NCBI GenBank assembly: GCA_045617585.1
Contig: JAZLIW010000149.1
Location: forward strand, 1 to 64,000
Reading direction: 5' to 3'
DNA from: CAKRZE01 sp045617585
GTDB taxonomy: Bacteria > Bacillota > Clostridia > Oscillospirales > CAG-272
Length of the DNA stretch: 64,000 nt
In this document: positions 25,841-33,697 of the stretch, piece after piece
Position numbering within the stretch: the stretch's first letter is position 1
How the letters are laid out: every line of letters starts with the position of its first letter
Position numbers and translations under genes: made by a program
The notes under the pieces: model-generated
Database searches by the model: none
Told to the model about the DNA's origin: nothing
The model's input: the letters and a program-made list of their open reading frames with translations, nothing else

Positions 25841-25892
25841 TCACAAACGGTCAACGAGAAACGATTCAGGGACGACGTTCCTTTGACCGAAA

Positions 25893-26960
25893 TCAGCGGA
25901 AGATAGGGTCGATCCCGATCAGTTTTTCGTATACCCTCTTTGCAAAGAGCCGGAAGCCGAGGTCGTTCGGATGCGTACCGTCGACCGTACAGCTTCCTCG
26001 GTCCTCTCCCTCAAACAGTTCTTTCCCATCGATGAAATACACGTTTTGATCTCCTTCGGCAATCGCTCGGTCGTAGGTCTCCTTCACGACCGCCGCGCGT
26101 TCCAACCATTTCGGAGTCTCTCCGTCGTTTTCGGGTGCGGAGATCAGAAGCATCGGCGTATCGGGATGTGCATTGCGAAAGGTCTTATACAGCGGATAGT
26201 GCGTCTTGCTGAGATACTCCGGATCCGGCGTGTTATGGTCGTAGTCAACAACGAACACGGAAGGATCGAGCGACGCAAGATACTCTGCTACGGTTTCCTC
26301 GGCAAGCGCCGAGCCCGAAAAGCCAAGATTGATGAAATCAATGCCGTTCCATTTGTAGATAAAGGATTCGTAGGTATTGTCGGGTCTTGAGGTGCAGCCG
26401 CCCTGCGTGATCGAAGAACCGTAGTAGAGGATCGGCTTCACGTCCGGACGCAGAGGGTCGCTCGCCCCGACCTTCGTACCCGCGGGAAAAGCGATCTTCA
26501 GTGAGCGGACGTCGTTATAGGCGGGAAAGAAAAGGACGTATTTCCGCATCCCTTCGCCTGGAAGCTCGCTCACGGCTGAATATTCCGGCTTCGGCGGGAG
26601 GAAAGCGGCACGGTGAAAGTACCCCCGATCGGTCTCCTCCAGCAGAAAGAAACCGCTTCTTCCGGGAAGCGACATCGGTGGGAAGACTGTCAGCTTGTCA
26701 CTGACGACGGAGAGCATGATCTGCTTCGCGTCGGTCGTAAAGCGAAGCCTGCCGCCTGAAGTATGCGCGTTTACGTCCTTCACGCCCGGATTGACCTTCT
26801 CTGCGATTTCGGAGGGCATCCGGACGAAGCGGTTCGTGCTCTCTTCAAAGAAGATACCGGAGAGGGAGAAACGAGGATCGGGGATCGTGTATTCCTCAAA
26901 CGTTTCGCCCGATGGGGTCGAAACGAGTTCGATATGATTTTCGTGATCGGTGCTCTTCAT
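25893..26960 (-). CDS. SGNH/GDSL-family hydrolase with N-terminal beta domain
   Basis: 355 residues. The C-terminal part (from about 180) is a GDSL-like esterase domain with ILYYGSSITQGG holding the nucleophile Ser, FSGSA (block II Gly region) and DGTHPND carrying the catalytic Asp/His. The first 170 or so residues look like the beta-rich N-terminal domain of the GxDLY type that accompanies this esterase family. There is no signal peptide, so it is probably cytoplasmic. AAAGGAG precedes ATG 26960. It may deacetylate imported sugars, an inference from family. Confidence 0.82.
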   Translation of the reverse strand: MKSTDHENHIELVSTPSGETFEEYTIPDPRFSLSGIFFEESTNRFVRMPSEIAEKVNPGVKDVNAHTSGGRLRFTTDAKQIMLSVVSDKLTVFPPMSLPGRSGFFLLEETDRGYFHRAAFLPPKPEYSAVSELPGEGMRKYVLFFPAYNDVRSLKIAFPAGTKVGASDPLRPDVKPILYYGSSITQGGCTSRPDNTYESFIYKWNGIDFINLGFSGSALAEETVAEYLASLDPSVFVVDYDHNTPDPEYLSKTHYPLYKTFRNAHPDTPMLLISAPENDGETPKWLERAAVVKETYDRAIAEGDQNVYFIDGKELFEGEDRGSCTVDGTHPNDLGFRLFAKRVYEKLIGIDPIFR

Positions 26961-27035
26961 GACCTTACTCCTTTGTCGGAAATGCAGTCTTCCATCTTAT
27001 TGGTTAAAACTTATAAGATTTACTAAGACTTCATT

Positions 27036-27060
27036 GAAAAAAGCATCCCGAAGGATGCTT
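27036..27060 (-). terminator. terminator of tRNA-Gln
   Basis: Minus strand AAGCATCC, loop TTCG, GGATGCTT, then a T run, directly downstream of the tRNA. Confidence 0.9.
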
Positions 27061-27065
27061 CTTTC

Positions 27066-27139
27066 TGGCTGGGGATGAGGGATTTGAACCCCCTCAAACA
27101 GAGTCAGAGTCTGTCGTGCTGCCGTTACACAAATCCCCA
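27066..27139 (-). tRNA. tRNA-Gln (anticodon CUG)
   Basis: Complete cloverleaf on the minus strand: acceptor TGGGGAT/ATCCCCA, D stem GTGT/GCAC, anticodon stem ACAGA/TCTGT with loop CTCTGAC (anticodon CTG), T stem GGGGG/CCCTC with loop TTCAAAT. The discriminator is G and CCA is encoded. It has its own promoter and terminator. Confidence 0.95.
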
Positions 27140-27150
27140 TTGCGTTAAAG

Positions 27151-27179
27151 ATTATAGCACGGCCGGCGCGATTTGTCAA
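27151..27179 (-). promoter_or_regulatory. promoter of tRNA-Gln
   Basis: Minus strand TTGACA (27174-27179), 17 bases, TATAAT (27151-27156), a perfect consensus. Confidence 0.92.
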
Positions 27180-27269
27180 GACAAAAAGCCGAAAAAAATC
27201 GGGTGCCGAACCATCTTGTCGAATATGTTCAAATTTGTCTGTTATATGAACGGTTTTTTATAAATTTGA

Positions 27270-27310
27270 TTGACATTTCCGTTTCTTTATGCTATAATGA
27301 ACGTGTTCAT
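27270..27310 (+). promoter_or_regulatory. promoter and TetR operator of the redox cluster
   Basis: TTGACA (27270-27275), 17 bases, TATAAT (27293-27298). An inverted repeat ATGAAC-GT-GTTCAT (27297-27310) starts on the last bases of the -10 box and covers the transcription start. Further half sites lie upstream: TGTTCA (27226-27231) and ATGAACG (27246-27252). The placement suits autorepression by the TetR protein encoded just downstream. Confidence 0.75.
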
Positions 27311-27332
27311 AAAAAGATCAGAGGAAAGTCTT

Positions 27333-27872
27333 ATGCCGAAAATCATAGAAAACGTCAAAGAACAGCTTCTTGCGGAAGCAAGAAAACAGATCACGGAAAA
27401 CGGTTATTCCAAAACGACGATCCGTTCCGTCGCCGGTGCCTGCGGGCTCGCGGTCGGCACCGTCTACAACTACTTTCCCTCCAAGGATTATCTGATCGCT
27501 TCCTTCATGCTGGAGGACTGGATGAAAACAGAGGAAGCGATGCGCGCCGGGATCGGTGCCGCCGCGGACGGGAAAGAAGCCGTGCGCGCCGTCTGGGACG
27601 GGATACGCGCGTTTTCCGAGGATCATAAAGACCTCTTTTCCGATCAGGACGCAGCCGCGGACTACGGTGCTCATTTCAGCGACAAGCACGGCCTGCTCCG
27701 CAGTCGGATCGCGGCACTTCTCACCGGTCTTTTTCCCGCATTGCCGGAGCCTGACCGCAGGTTCCGCGCGGAATTTCTTGCAGAGTCGCTCCTATCCTGG
27801 TCCTGCACCTCACATTCCTTCCCCGAACTATGGAGCGTCCTCTCCCTCATCACGTCATCCGAAGAAATATAA
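27333..27872 (+). CDS. TetR/AcrR-family transcriptional regulator
   Basis: 179 residues. The helix-turn-helix lies at about residues 18-50 (TTIRSVAGACGLAVGTVYNY, then FPSKDYL), the hallmark of TetR. The ligand-binding half is divergent, so no effector can be proposed. ATG 27333 is preceded by GAGGAAAG; an in-frame upstream start would run back into the promoter. It is the first gene of a five-gene rightward cluster (gaps of 18, 39, 4 and 18 bases) and probably binds the ATGAAC inverted repeat at its own promoter. Confidence 0.9.
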   Translation: MPKIIENVKEQLLAEARKQITENGYSKTTIRSVAGACGLAVGTVYNYFPSKDYLIASFMLEDWMKTEEAMRAGIGAAADGKEAVRAVWDGIRAFSEDHKDLFSDQDAAADYGAHFSDKHGLLRSRIAALLTGLFPALPEPDRRFRAEFLAESLLSWSCTSHSFPELWSVLSLITSSEEI

Positions 27873-27890
27873 AATATAAGGAGAATCACC

Positions 27891-28826
27891 ATGAGCAGCT
27901 TTGAAAATCTTCGCATCGTAGACAATTTCTACCAGACTTCCCTGTTCTTCCCCATGCCTACCGTCGTCATCGGTACACTGTGCGAGGACGGCAGCACGAC
28001 GCTCGGTCCGTATTCCCTGGTTCAGCCCTATTACGTCGCGGGAAAAGATTTCTACGCAATGCTCCTTTCCTGCCGTAACTCCTCCAATACTGCCCAGAAC
28101 ATCCTCCGCACCGGAAAATGCACGATCAACTTCATTGACGACAACCCGAAATCGTTCAAGGAAGCCGTCAAGCTGTCGTGGCCGGGAGACAAACCCTCCG
28201 ACAAAATGCCGAAGTGCAGCTTCCGTCTGGAAAAGGGTCAGATCGAGGAAGAGACCGGAGAAAAGCGTCCGATGGTTCTGACCGACGCGATCGAGGCGAT
28301 CGAATGCACCTGGGTCAGCACGCTCGACCACGCCGAGAACGACAAGCCCGGCTGCCTGAACGGTTACGAGGGACCGTATCACGATTTCAACGGCATCACC
28401 TCCAAATTCGGCGCGCATTTCATCCTGAAGATCGACCGGATCTTAATGAAGAAGAAATACTCCGACGCGATCATCAACGGCGTACGCGCAAAGGACTTCC
28501 CTCCGCTTCCCGTCGACTACGGTTACCGGGACAGCAAGAACTTCTGGTTCCACCGCAAAGCCAGACTGAGAGCGGAGCTGCTTCAGATCCGTCAGGCATC
28601 GCTCGAGTCGGTCCGTTATGCTGCCGACCGTGCCGACGACAAAGTGAAATTCACGGACGCCGCCCTCAAGACCCTCCTGAACGTGCCGCGCGTCTTCCTT
28701 CCCCTCGTCCTGAAGGGCTGCGTCGACTGGGCAAAGGAAAACAACGTCACCCTGATCGACGAACCCGAGATGAAGATCATCAACGACAAGAGAGCGGAAG
28801 AAAAGAAAAAACAGAACAAGAAATAA
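27891..28826 (+). CDS. flavin-reductase-like FMN-binding protein with C-terminal PCP_red-like domain
   Basis: 311 residues. The first 200 or so form a split-barrel of the flavin reductase/DIM6-NTAB type (FFPMPTVVIGTLCEDGSTTLGPYSLVQ is the usual opening, split here in two: FFPMPTVVIGTL then LGPYSLVQPYY). The last 75 residues contain VKFTDAALKTLLNVPRVF, then LKGCVDWAKENNVTLI, which resembles the small helical domain at the C terminus of protochlorophyllide reductase subunit B (PCP_red). A Lys-rich tail ends the protein. It follows tetR by 18 bases and leads a string of redox-type genes. Confidence 0.72.
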   Translation: MSSFENLRIVDNFYQTSLFFPMPTVVIGTLCEDGSTTLGPYSLVQPYYVAGKDFYAMLLSCRNSSNTAQNILRTGKCTINFIDDNPKSFKEAVKLSWPGDKPSDKMPKCSFRLEKGQIEEETGEKRPMVLTDAIEAIECTWVSTLDHAENDKPGCLNGYEGPYHDFNGITSKFGAHFILKIDRILMKKKYSDAIINGVRAKDFPPLPVDYGYRDSKNFWFHRKARLRAELLQIRQASLESVRYAADRADDKVKFTDAALKTLLNVPRVFLPLVLKGCVDWAKENNVTLIDEPEMKIINDKRAEEKKKQNKK

Positions 28827-28865
28827 TCATCTGAAATAATACTGACAATCTGAGGAGGAAAAATC

Positions 28866-29708
28866 ATGAAAGTCGTACTCGGCGGTGCTTTCGGTAATCT
28901 CGGAAGCGACGTATTGAAGACCCTGCTTGCGGCGGGACACGAGGTCATTGCTGCGGATATGGCGGAAAAGGATATCGGTGTGACCGGTTATACCTTCCGC
29001 AAGATCAACGCCACCGATCCCGAGACACTGAAGGGGCTATGTGACGGCGCGGACGTCGTCGTCACGACGATCGGCCTGACCAAAGCTTCCGCGACGGTTT
29101 CCGCATACGATATCGATTATCACGGGAACCTGAATCTACTGAACGAAGCAAAGGCTGCGGGCGTGAAAAACTTCGCGTTCGTTTCGGTCATCAAAGCAGA
29201 CAAGGCACCCGATATCCCGATGCTCCACGCAAAGACCATGTTTGAAGCGGAACTGAAAAAGAGCGGCATGACCCACGTCATCTTCCGTCCGACCGGATAT
29301 TTTTACGACATCGTCAAGGTCTTCCGTCCGATGGTGGAAAAGGGCTCCGTTTCCCTGCTCGGCAAAAAGCCGATCCGCTGCAACGTGATCGCGACCGAGG
29401 ACTTCGCGGAGTTCATCGTCGCACACATGTGCGATGAAAACCGCACCTACGACGTCGGCGGAAAAGAGACCTATACCTACGAGGAGATCGCAAACCAATG
29501 CTTTGCCGCAGCGGGAAAAGAGCCCGTGATCAAGCACGCGCCCGCTCTTCTCTTTGACGTCCTTGCCCTGATCGCGAAGATCAAAAAGAACGGCAGAGAA
29601 GGCGTCATCAAATTCGGTAAGTGGACGATGACGGAGGATATGATCGGCGACACGGTCTACGGAGACCGCAGTTTTGCCGAATATATCAGGAACAGCTTCG
29701 GAGGGTAA
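28866..29708 (+). CDS. NmrA-like atypical SDR, NAD(P)-binding protein
   Basis: 280 residues. A glycine-rich nucleotide motif opens the protein (VVLGGAFGNLGSDVLKTLL); ADVVVTTIGLTKAS and NFAFVSVIKAD follow. The active-site Tyr of classical SDRs is replaced by a His-containing stretch (MLHAKTMFEAELKKSG), as in atypical and NmrA-like members that may sense or reduce. TYDVGGKETYTYEEIA near residue 200 is typical of this family. GAGGAGG precedes ATG 28866. Its position in the TetR cluster suggests a reductive or redox-sensing role. Confidence 0.82.
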   Translation: MKVVLGGAFGNLGSDVLKTLLAAGHEVIAADMAEKDIGVTGYTFRKINATDPETLKGLCDGADVVVTTIGLTKASATVSAYDIDYHGNLNLLNEAKAAGVKNFAFVSVIKADKAPDIPMLHAKTMFEAELKKSGMTHVIFRPTGYFYDIVKVFRPMVEKGSVSLLGKKPIRCNVIATEDFAEFIVAHMCDENRTYDVGGKETYTYEEIANQCFAAAGKEPVIKHAPALLFDVLALIAKIKKNGREGVIKFGKWTMTEDMIGDTVYGDRSFAEYIRNSFGG

Positions 29709-29712
29709 CGGT

Positions 29713-30516
29713 ATGCAGTGGACTTCCCTTCTGATCATATACGCCGTGTGCGCCGTCCTTTGTGCGGTCGGATTTAAGAAATTCGTCTATTTTCTCTCCA
29801 TCGGCTACGGTTTTGCGGTGGCCGGCGGCGGCATCACGGTGCTGATCCTTGCACTCGTGAACGGATGGGCGGCAGGCGTCACCTGGCTTGCGGTCATCCA
29901 GACGCTTCTGTTCATCGCGTACGGTGCGCGTCTTTCCGGGTTCCTGCTCTACCGGGAACTCAAAAGCGCCTCTTACCGTAAAACGCTGAAGGACGACATC
30001 CAGGGTGACAAAAAGATGCCGGTCTTCGTGCTTGTCACGATCTGGATCTTCGTTGCCGCACTCTATACGATCCAGGTCAGCCCCGTTCTTTACCGTTACG
30101 CAAACGGCGCAAAGGACGTCGCCGTCCCGCTGATCGGGGTCGTGATCTCGGTCGCCGGGCTGCTTCTTGAATCCGAAGCAGACCGACAGAAATCCGCACA
30201 GAAAAAAGAAAACCCGAAAATGGTCGCGACCAAAGGACTCTACCGGATCGTTCGCTGCCCGAATTACCTCGGTGAGATCACCTTCTGGACGGGTGTCCTC
30301 GTCAGTTCCGTGACCGCGCTGAAAGGCGCCGGACAGTGGATCCTTGCGGTCGTCGCCTATATCAGCATCGTCTACATCATGTTCAACGGCGCGCAGCGTC
30401 TGGAAAAGAGGCAGATGGAACGGTACGGAGACGATCCCGCGTACAAAGCGTACGCGGACCGCACGCCGATCCTTCTCCCGCTTCTGCCGATCTACCATCT
30501 GAATCAACAGAAATAA
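29713..30516 (+). CDS. DUF1295 / steroid 5-alpha-reductase-like membrane protein
   Basis: 267 residues with about six or seven hydrophobic segments. The C-terminal signature is clear: TKGLYRIVRCPNYLGEITFW, followed by RLEKRQMERYGDDPAYKAYA, which is shared by DUF1295, steroid 5-alpha-reductases and isoprenylcysteine methyltransferases. These proteins bind a nucleotide or SAM cofactor at the membrane face and act on lipophilic substrates. ATG 29713 lies 4 bases after the previous stop, with GGAGGG overlapping that stop; an upstream start inside the NmrA gene is rejected. Confidence 0.85.
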   Translation: MQWTSLLIIYAVCAVLCAVGFKKFVYFLSIGYGFAVAGGGITVLILALVNGWAAGVTWLAVIQTLLFIAYGARLSGFLLYRELKSASYRKTLKDDIQGDKKMPVFVLVTIWIFVAALYTIQVSPVLYRYANGAKDVAVPLIGVVISVAGLLLESEADRQKSAQKKENPKMVATKGLYRIVRCPNYLGEITFWTGVLVSSVTALKGAGQWILAVVAYISIVYIMFNGAQRLEKRQMERYGDDPAYKAYADRTPILLPLLPIYHLNQQK

Positions 30517-30534
30517 AAAGGACGGGCAAACGGT

Positions 30535-31146
30535 ATGAAAGAGTTTTCCGTTGTCATGGCACTGGCGGATTTTCTGCCGGTCGGTATCTTTCTCGCGTCC
30601 TTCCTGATCCTCAGCCGATTCCTGAACGGGAAATTGAGCAGCCGTTCCTTTACGCTGTTTTCCGCGGGAATGGTGGACGTATTCCTTGCCGGTTTTCTCA
30701 AAGCAACCTACAAACTCCTCTATGCCGCAAACGTCTGCGACTTTTCCTCGCTGAACACGCTGTTCCTTCCCCTCCAGTCGATCGGTCTTCTTTTAGCCGG
30801 GATCGGAACGGTCGGTCTGTGCAAAAAGAAAAAAGAGACCGTCCTTTACGGAGAAGCGATTCCGACCGTCTTCACAGGAACGCTGCTGTTCATCCCGATG
30901 ATGGTCCTCGGTCAGGCCATGTTCGACGTCGGTCTCTGCGTCTGTGCCGCCAAAGAAAAAAAGAAGCCGGCGATCGTGTTTTTCACGGTCAACCTGCTTC
31001 TCATGCTCGGGATGGGATATCTCTCGTCAAGGGATTTCGATACGGCAGCCGCGAACTGGGCAGCCGAAGGCGTCAACGTCGTCGGTCAGGGAATGCTGCT
31101 GATCGGAGCGCTGATCCTGACGAAGCGAACGCAAAAAGAAACATAA
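30535..31146 (+). CDS. uncharacterised membrane protein of the TetR cluster
   Basis: 203 residues with five to six hydrophobic segments, each separated by short basic loops (for example CKKKKET and AKEKKKP, which should face the cytoplasm). I recognise no family. It starts 18 bases after the DUF1295 gene and is last before a strong terminator, so it belongs to the cluster. It could be a partner of the DUF1295 membrane enzyme. Confidence 0.65.
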   Translation: MKEFSVVMALADFLPVGIFLASFLILSRFLNGKLSSRSFTLFSAGMVDVFLAGFLKATYKLLYAANVCDFSSLNTLFLPLQSIGLLLAGIGTVGLCKKKKETVLYGEAIPTVFTGTLLFIPMMVLGQAMFDVGLCVCAAKEKKKPAIVFFTVNLLLMLGMGYLSSRDFDTAAANWAAEGVNVVGQGMLLIGALILTKRTQKET

Positions 31147-31153
31147 ACGAACG

Positions 31154-31200
31154 ACCGGGAACGGACGGGAGAGCGATCTCCGTACCGTTCCCGGTTTTTT
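31154..31200 (+). terminator. terminator of the TetR cluster
   Basis: ACCGGGAACGG (31154-31164) pairs with CCGTTCCCGGT (31185-31195), followed by six T. It overlaps the last two bases of the convergent amidase gene. Confidence 0.9.
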
Positions 31201-32179
31201 AATCAAAATATCGGTCGATCGCGTCGGCGATCCCGTTCGCGGCGTTTGACCGGAAGGAGTCCTCCGCCATTTTACGGTCGTCCGACTCGTTTGACATAAA
31301 GCCCATTTCCACGATCGTTGCCGGGATTGTACACCAGTTGATGCCGGTCATGGTATCGGTCTCGGAAACGTACAGGGCTTTCATTCCGGTCGCCCGGCAG
31401 AAGGAATCAAGGACGAGCTCGCTGAGCCGGCGCGCTTCTTCGTACCCTTCTCCGTTATATGGGTTCCTGCGGGTCTGGCACATGGTAAGAGCGCCGTTCA
31501 CCGACGGATCGGCGGCACCGTTTGCGTGGATCCGGATCAGGGCTTCCGCGCCGTTTTCCGAGGCAAGGACCGCACGCTCGGCGTTGCTGATCGAAACCGA
31601 CCCCGTTTCACGGATCATCAGAACGGAATACCCGCGGGACAGAAGAGCGTCACGCAGGAGAAGCGCGACCGAAAGATTCAGCTCGTGCTCCGGGATCCCG
31701 GAAAAAGCGCCCTGCGTCCCGGAGGTCGCCTTTGCCTTCATCACATCAGAGCCCGGTGCGTTCGGCTCCGTGTCGTTCATGGAATGGTCCTGATGGCCGG
31801 GATCGATCGCGATCAGAAGCCTTCCCTTTTCTCCGGCCTGCCGGTAAAGGATTCCCGTCCCCGGGACGGGACCGATCTCCGACACCGTCGGTCCGGTCGG
31901 CGCTTCCGTTTCGGGAAACGTTTCCGATTCCGTTTCCTGCTCCGTCTGAGGCTCAGTTACGGAATCAGTAACCGGCTTCGTTTCGGATTCCGTCAGAGGC
32001 TCCGTTTCCGGTTCCGTATCATCGTCGGGATAGGACGGAGGAGGAAGGGCACTGTCGTTTCCGTCCGGTACGACCGTCGAAACCGGTTCGGAAGGCATGG
32101 GATACGTTCCGCGAAAGACGCAGGACGGCAATATGATACAAAGCAGAAGAATGACCGCGATCAGAAGATTTCTATTCAT
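31199..32179 (-). CDS. N-acetylmuramoyl-L-alanine amidase lipoprotein (Amidase_3)
   Basis: Zinc amidase that cleaves the bond between MurNAc and L-Ala in peptidoglycan, 326 residues. The signal peptide ends in LPSC with the lipidated Cys at residue 20. A low-complexity stalk rich in Thr, Glu and Pro (about residues 54-97) spaces the enzyme from the membrane. The catalytic domain (120-326) keeps His129 (DPGHQ), Glu166 (HEL), His218 (IHANG) and Glu291 (VEMGFMSN), the zinc ligands and general base. The ribosome site is weak. It lies just behind tRNA-Gly and its terminator, with no promoter of its own that I can see. Confidence 0.92.
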   Translation of the reverse strand: MNRNLLIAVILLLCIILPSCVFRGTYPMPSEPVSTVVPDGNDSALPPPSYPDDDTEPETEPLTESETKPVTDSVTEPQTEQETESETFPETEAPTGPTVSEIGPVPGTGILYRQAGEKGRLLIAIDPGHQDHSMNDTEPNAPGSDVMKAKATSGTQGAFSGIPEHELNLSVALLLRDALLSRGYSVLMIRETGSVSISNAERAVLASENGAEALIRIHANGAADPSVNGALTMCQTRRNPYNGEGYEEARRLSELVLDSFCRATGMKALYVSETDTMTGINWCTIPATIVEMGFMSNESDDRKMAEDSFRSNAANGIADAIDRYFD

Positions 32180-32196
32180 AGCCCTTACCGTTTGCA

Positions 32197-32222
32197 GAAA
32201 AAAAGACTTGCCGAGGCAAGTC
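32197..32222 (-). terminator. terminator of tRNA-Gly
   Basis: Minus strand GACTTGC, loop CTCG, GCAAGTC and a seven-T run. It lies 17 bases before the amidase start codon. Confidence 0.9.
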
Positions 32223-32228
32223 CTTTGA

Positions 32229-32302
<74 letters not shown>

Positions 32303-32318
32303 GTATCGAACGGTTTAT

Positions 32319-32347
32319 ATTATAGCAGAACGGATAGGAAAAGTCAA
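32319..32347 (-). promoter_or_regulatory. promoter of tRNA-Gly
   Basis: Minus strand TTGACT (32342-32347), 17 bases, TATAAT (32319-32324). Confidence 0.88.
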
Positions 32348-32475
32348 GGCTTTTTCTAAAAAAGTTTTTTCCGATTTCACGCCGTTTTTTTATGCGATTT
32401 ATTATCGTGGTGCCGCGGAGAACGGCAACAGCCCGGAGGCGCGGTACTTTCTTTTGACAAAATCACAAAAAATAA

Positions 32476-32504
32476 TTGACAAAAAGTTGATAATATGATA
32501 AGAT
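32476..32504 (+). promoter_or_regulatory. promoter of the YegP-like gene
   Basis: TTGACA (32476-32481), 17 bases, TAAGAT (32499-32504), in an AT-rich stretch. The remainder of 32303-32475 shows no gene. Confidence 0.75.
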
Positions 32505-32547
32505 GAGAGAAGAAATTCAATTCCGCTGCGCGGAGAAAGGAAAAAAC

Positions 32548-32925
32548 ATGGGAAAATTTGTTATTCGCACCGTTAAGACCGGTACCAAGTTCAACCTCAA
32601 GGCCGGAAACGGCGAAGTCATCGCTACCTCCGAGATCTACAAGACGCTCACCTCCTGCAAAAACGGGATTGCCAGCGTCGCAAAGAACGCGCCGATCGCG
32701 AACTTTGAGGATCAGACCGAGGAAGGCTACGCTGTCGCCAAGAACCCGAAGTTTGAGGTATATACCGACAAGGCCGGTGAATTCCGCTTCCGTCTGAAGG
32801 CCCGCAACGGTGAAATCATTGCCGTTTCCGAAGGCTACAAGACCAAGGCCAGCTGCCTCAACGGCGTTGAGAGCGTCCGCAAGAACGCGGTCGATGCTCC
32901 CGTCGTCATGGAAGAAGCAAAATAA
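32548..32925 (+). CDS. YegP-family protein, tandem DUF1508 repeats
   Basis: 125 residues made of two copies of the DUF1508 unit: KFVIRTVKTGTKFNLKAGNG with IATSEIYKTLTSCKNGIASV, and KFEVYTDKAGEFRFRLKARN with IAVSEGYKTKASCLNGVESV. The repeats are about 60 residues each, so the protein is a natural duplication like E. coli YegP. The function is unknown; small DUF1508 proteins are abundant and soluble. ATG 32548 has GGAGAAAGGA upstream; an in-frame start at 32503 overlaps the -10 box. Confidence 0.9.
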   Translation: MGKFVIRTVKTGTKFNLKAGNGEVIATSEIYKTLTSCKNGIASVAKNAPIANFEDQTEEGYAVAKNPKFEVYTDKAGEFRFRLKARNGEIIAVSEGYKTKASCLNGVESVRKNAVDAPVVMEEAK

Positions 32926-32934
32926 TTCCGTTAA

Positions 32935-32970
32935 AAAGAACTGCCGCTTTGCAGCCGCAGTTCTTTTTCT
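32935..32970 (+). terminator. terminator of the YegP-like gene
   Basis: AAAGAACTGC (32935-32944) pairs with GCAGTTCTTT (32957-32966) and runs into a T tract that touches the next start codon. Confidence 0.85.
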
Positions 32971-33627
32971 ATGAAACTTATGGAACTGAAAAGCAAAAAG
33001 ATCGTATTTCTCGGCGACAGCATTACCGCGGGGCACGGCGTCTCCTCTCCTGCAGCCCGTTTCCCCGACCTGATGGAAAAATACGAGGGGATCCGCGCCG
33101 TCAATCTCGGCATCGGCGGAACACGCATCGCGATCCAGCCCGGTGACACGGAAAGGAACGACAAGGATTACTGCTCCCGCATCGGTGCGATCGACCCGGA
33201 CGCGGACGTCATCGTCATCTTCGGCGGAACGAACGACTTCGGTCACGGATTCGCCCCCATCGGAACCCCGGAGGACCGGACGCCGGACACGTTCTGCGGT
33301 GCGCTCCATTTTCTGTATTCCGGGATCCTTGCCGCATATCCGGACGCCGTCACGGTCGTCATGACGCCCCTTCACAGATCGAACGAAAGCGATCCTCACG
33401 GCGACTGCAAGCCGGACGGTTACCTTCCGCTCTCCGGCTACGTATCCCTGATCAAAAAAACGGCGGAATACTATTCCCTCCCGGTTCTTGACCTCTGGTC
33501 GGTCTCCGGGATGCAGCCGGGCGTTCCCGCGATCAGGGAAAAATTTCTCCCCGACGGTCTCCACCCGAACGATCTCGGGCACGAGCGGATCGCGCGCCTC
33601 CTCACGGCATTCCTGAAATCACTGTAA
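32971..33627 (+). CDS. SGNH/GDSL-family lipolytic hydrolase
   Basis: 218 residues, cytoplasmic (no signal peptide). Block I is IVFLGDSITAG with the nucleophile Ser, block II AVNLGIGGT, block III IVIFGGTNDFG and block V DGLHPNDLGH with Asp and His: all four SGNH blocks are intact. The substrate may be an acetylated sugar or a lipid ester. The start is odd: ATG 32971 directly follows a terminator T tract and neither it nor ATG 32980 has a ribosome site. A second, larger SGNH hydrolase is at 25893-26960. Confidence 0.88.
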   Translation: MKLMELKSKKIVFLGDSITAGHGVSSPAARFPDLMEKYEGIRAVNLGIGGTRIAIQPGDTERNDKDYCSRIGAIDPDADVIVIFGGTNDFGHGFAPIGTPEDRTPDTFCGALHFLYSGILAAYPDAVTVVMTPLHRSNESDPHGDCKPDGYLPLSGYVSLIKKTAEYYSLPVLDLWSVSGMQPGVPAIREKFLPDGLHPNDLGHERIARLLTAFLKSL

Positions 33628-33637
33628 CGGAATCAGA

Positions 33638-33683
33638 TCAAAAAACGACCGCTGCCGCGGAAAGTCCCCGCTGCGGCGGTCGT
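33638..33683 (-). terminator. terminator of the pdxK-M50 operon
   Basis: Minus strand ACGACCGC (33683-33676) pairs with GCGGTCGT (33652-33645) over an inner GC-rich stem and is followed by a six-T run. Confidence 0.85.
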
Positions 33684-33697
33684 CTGTTCATATCTTT

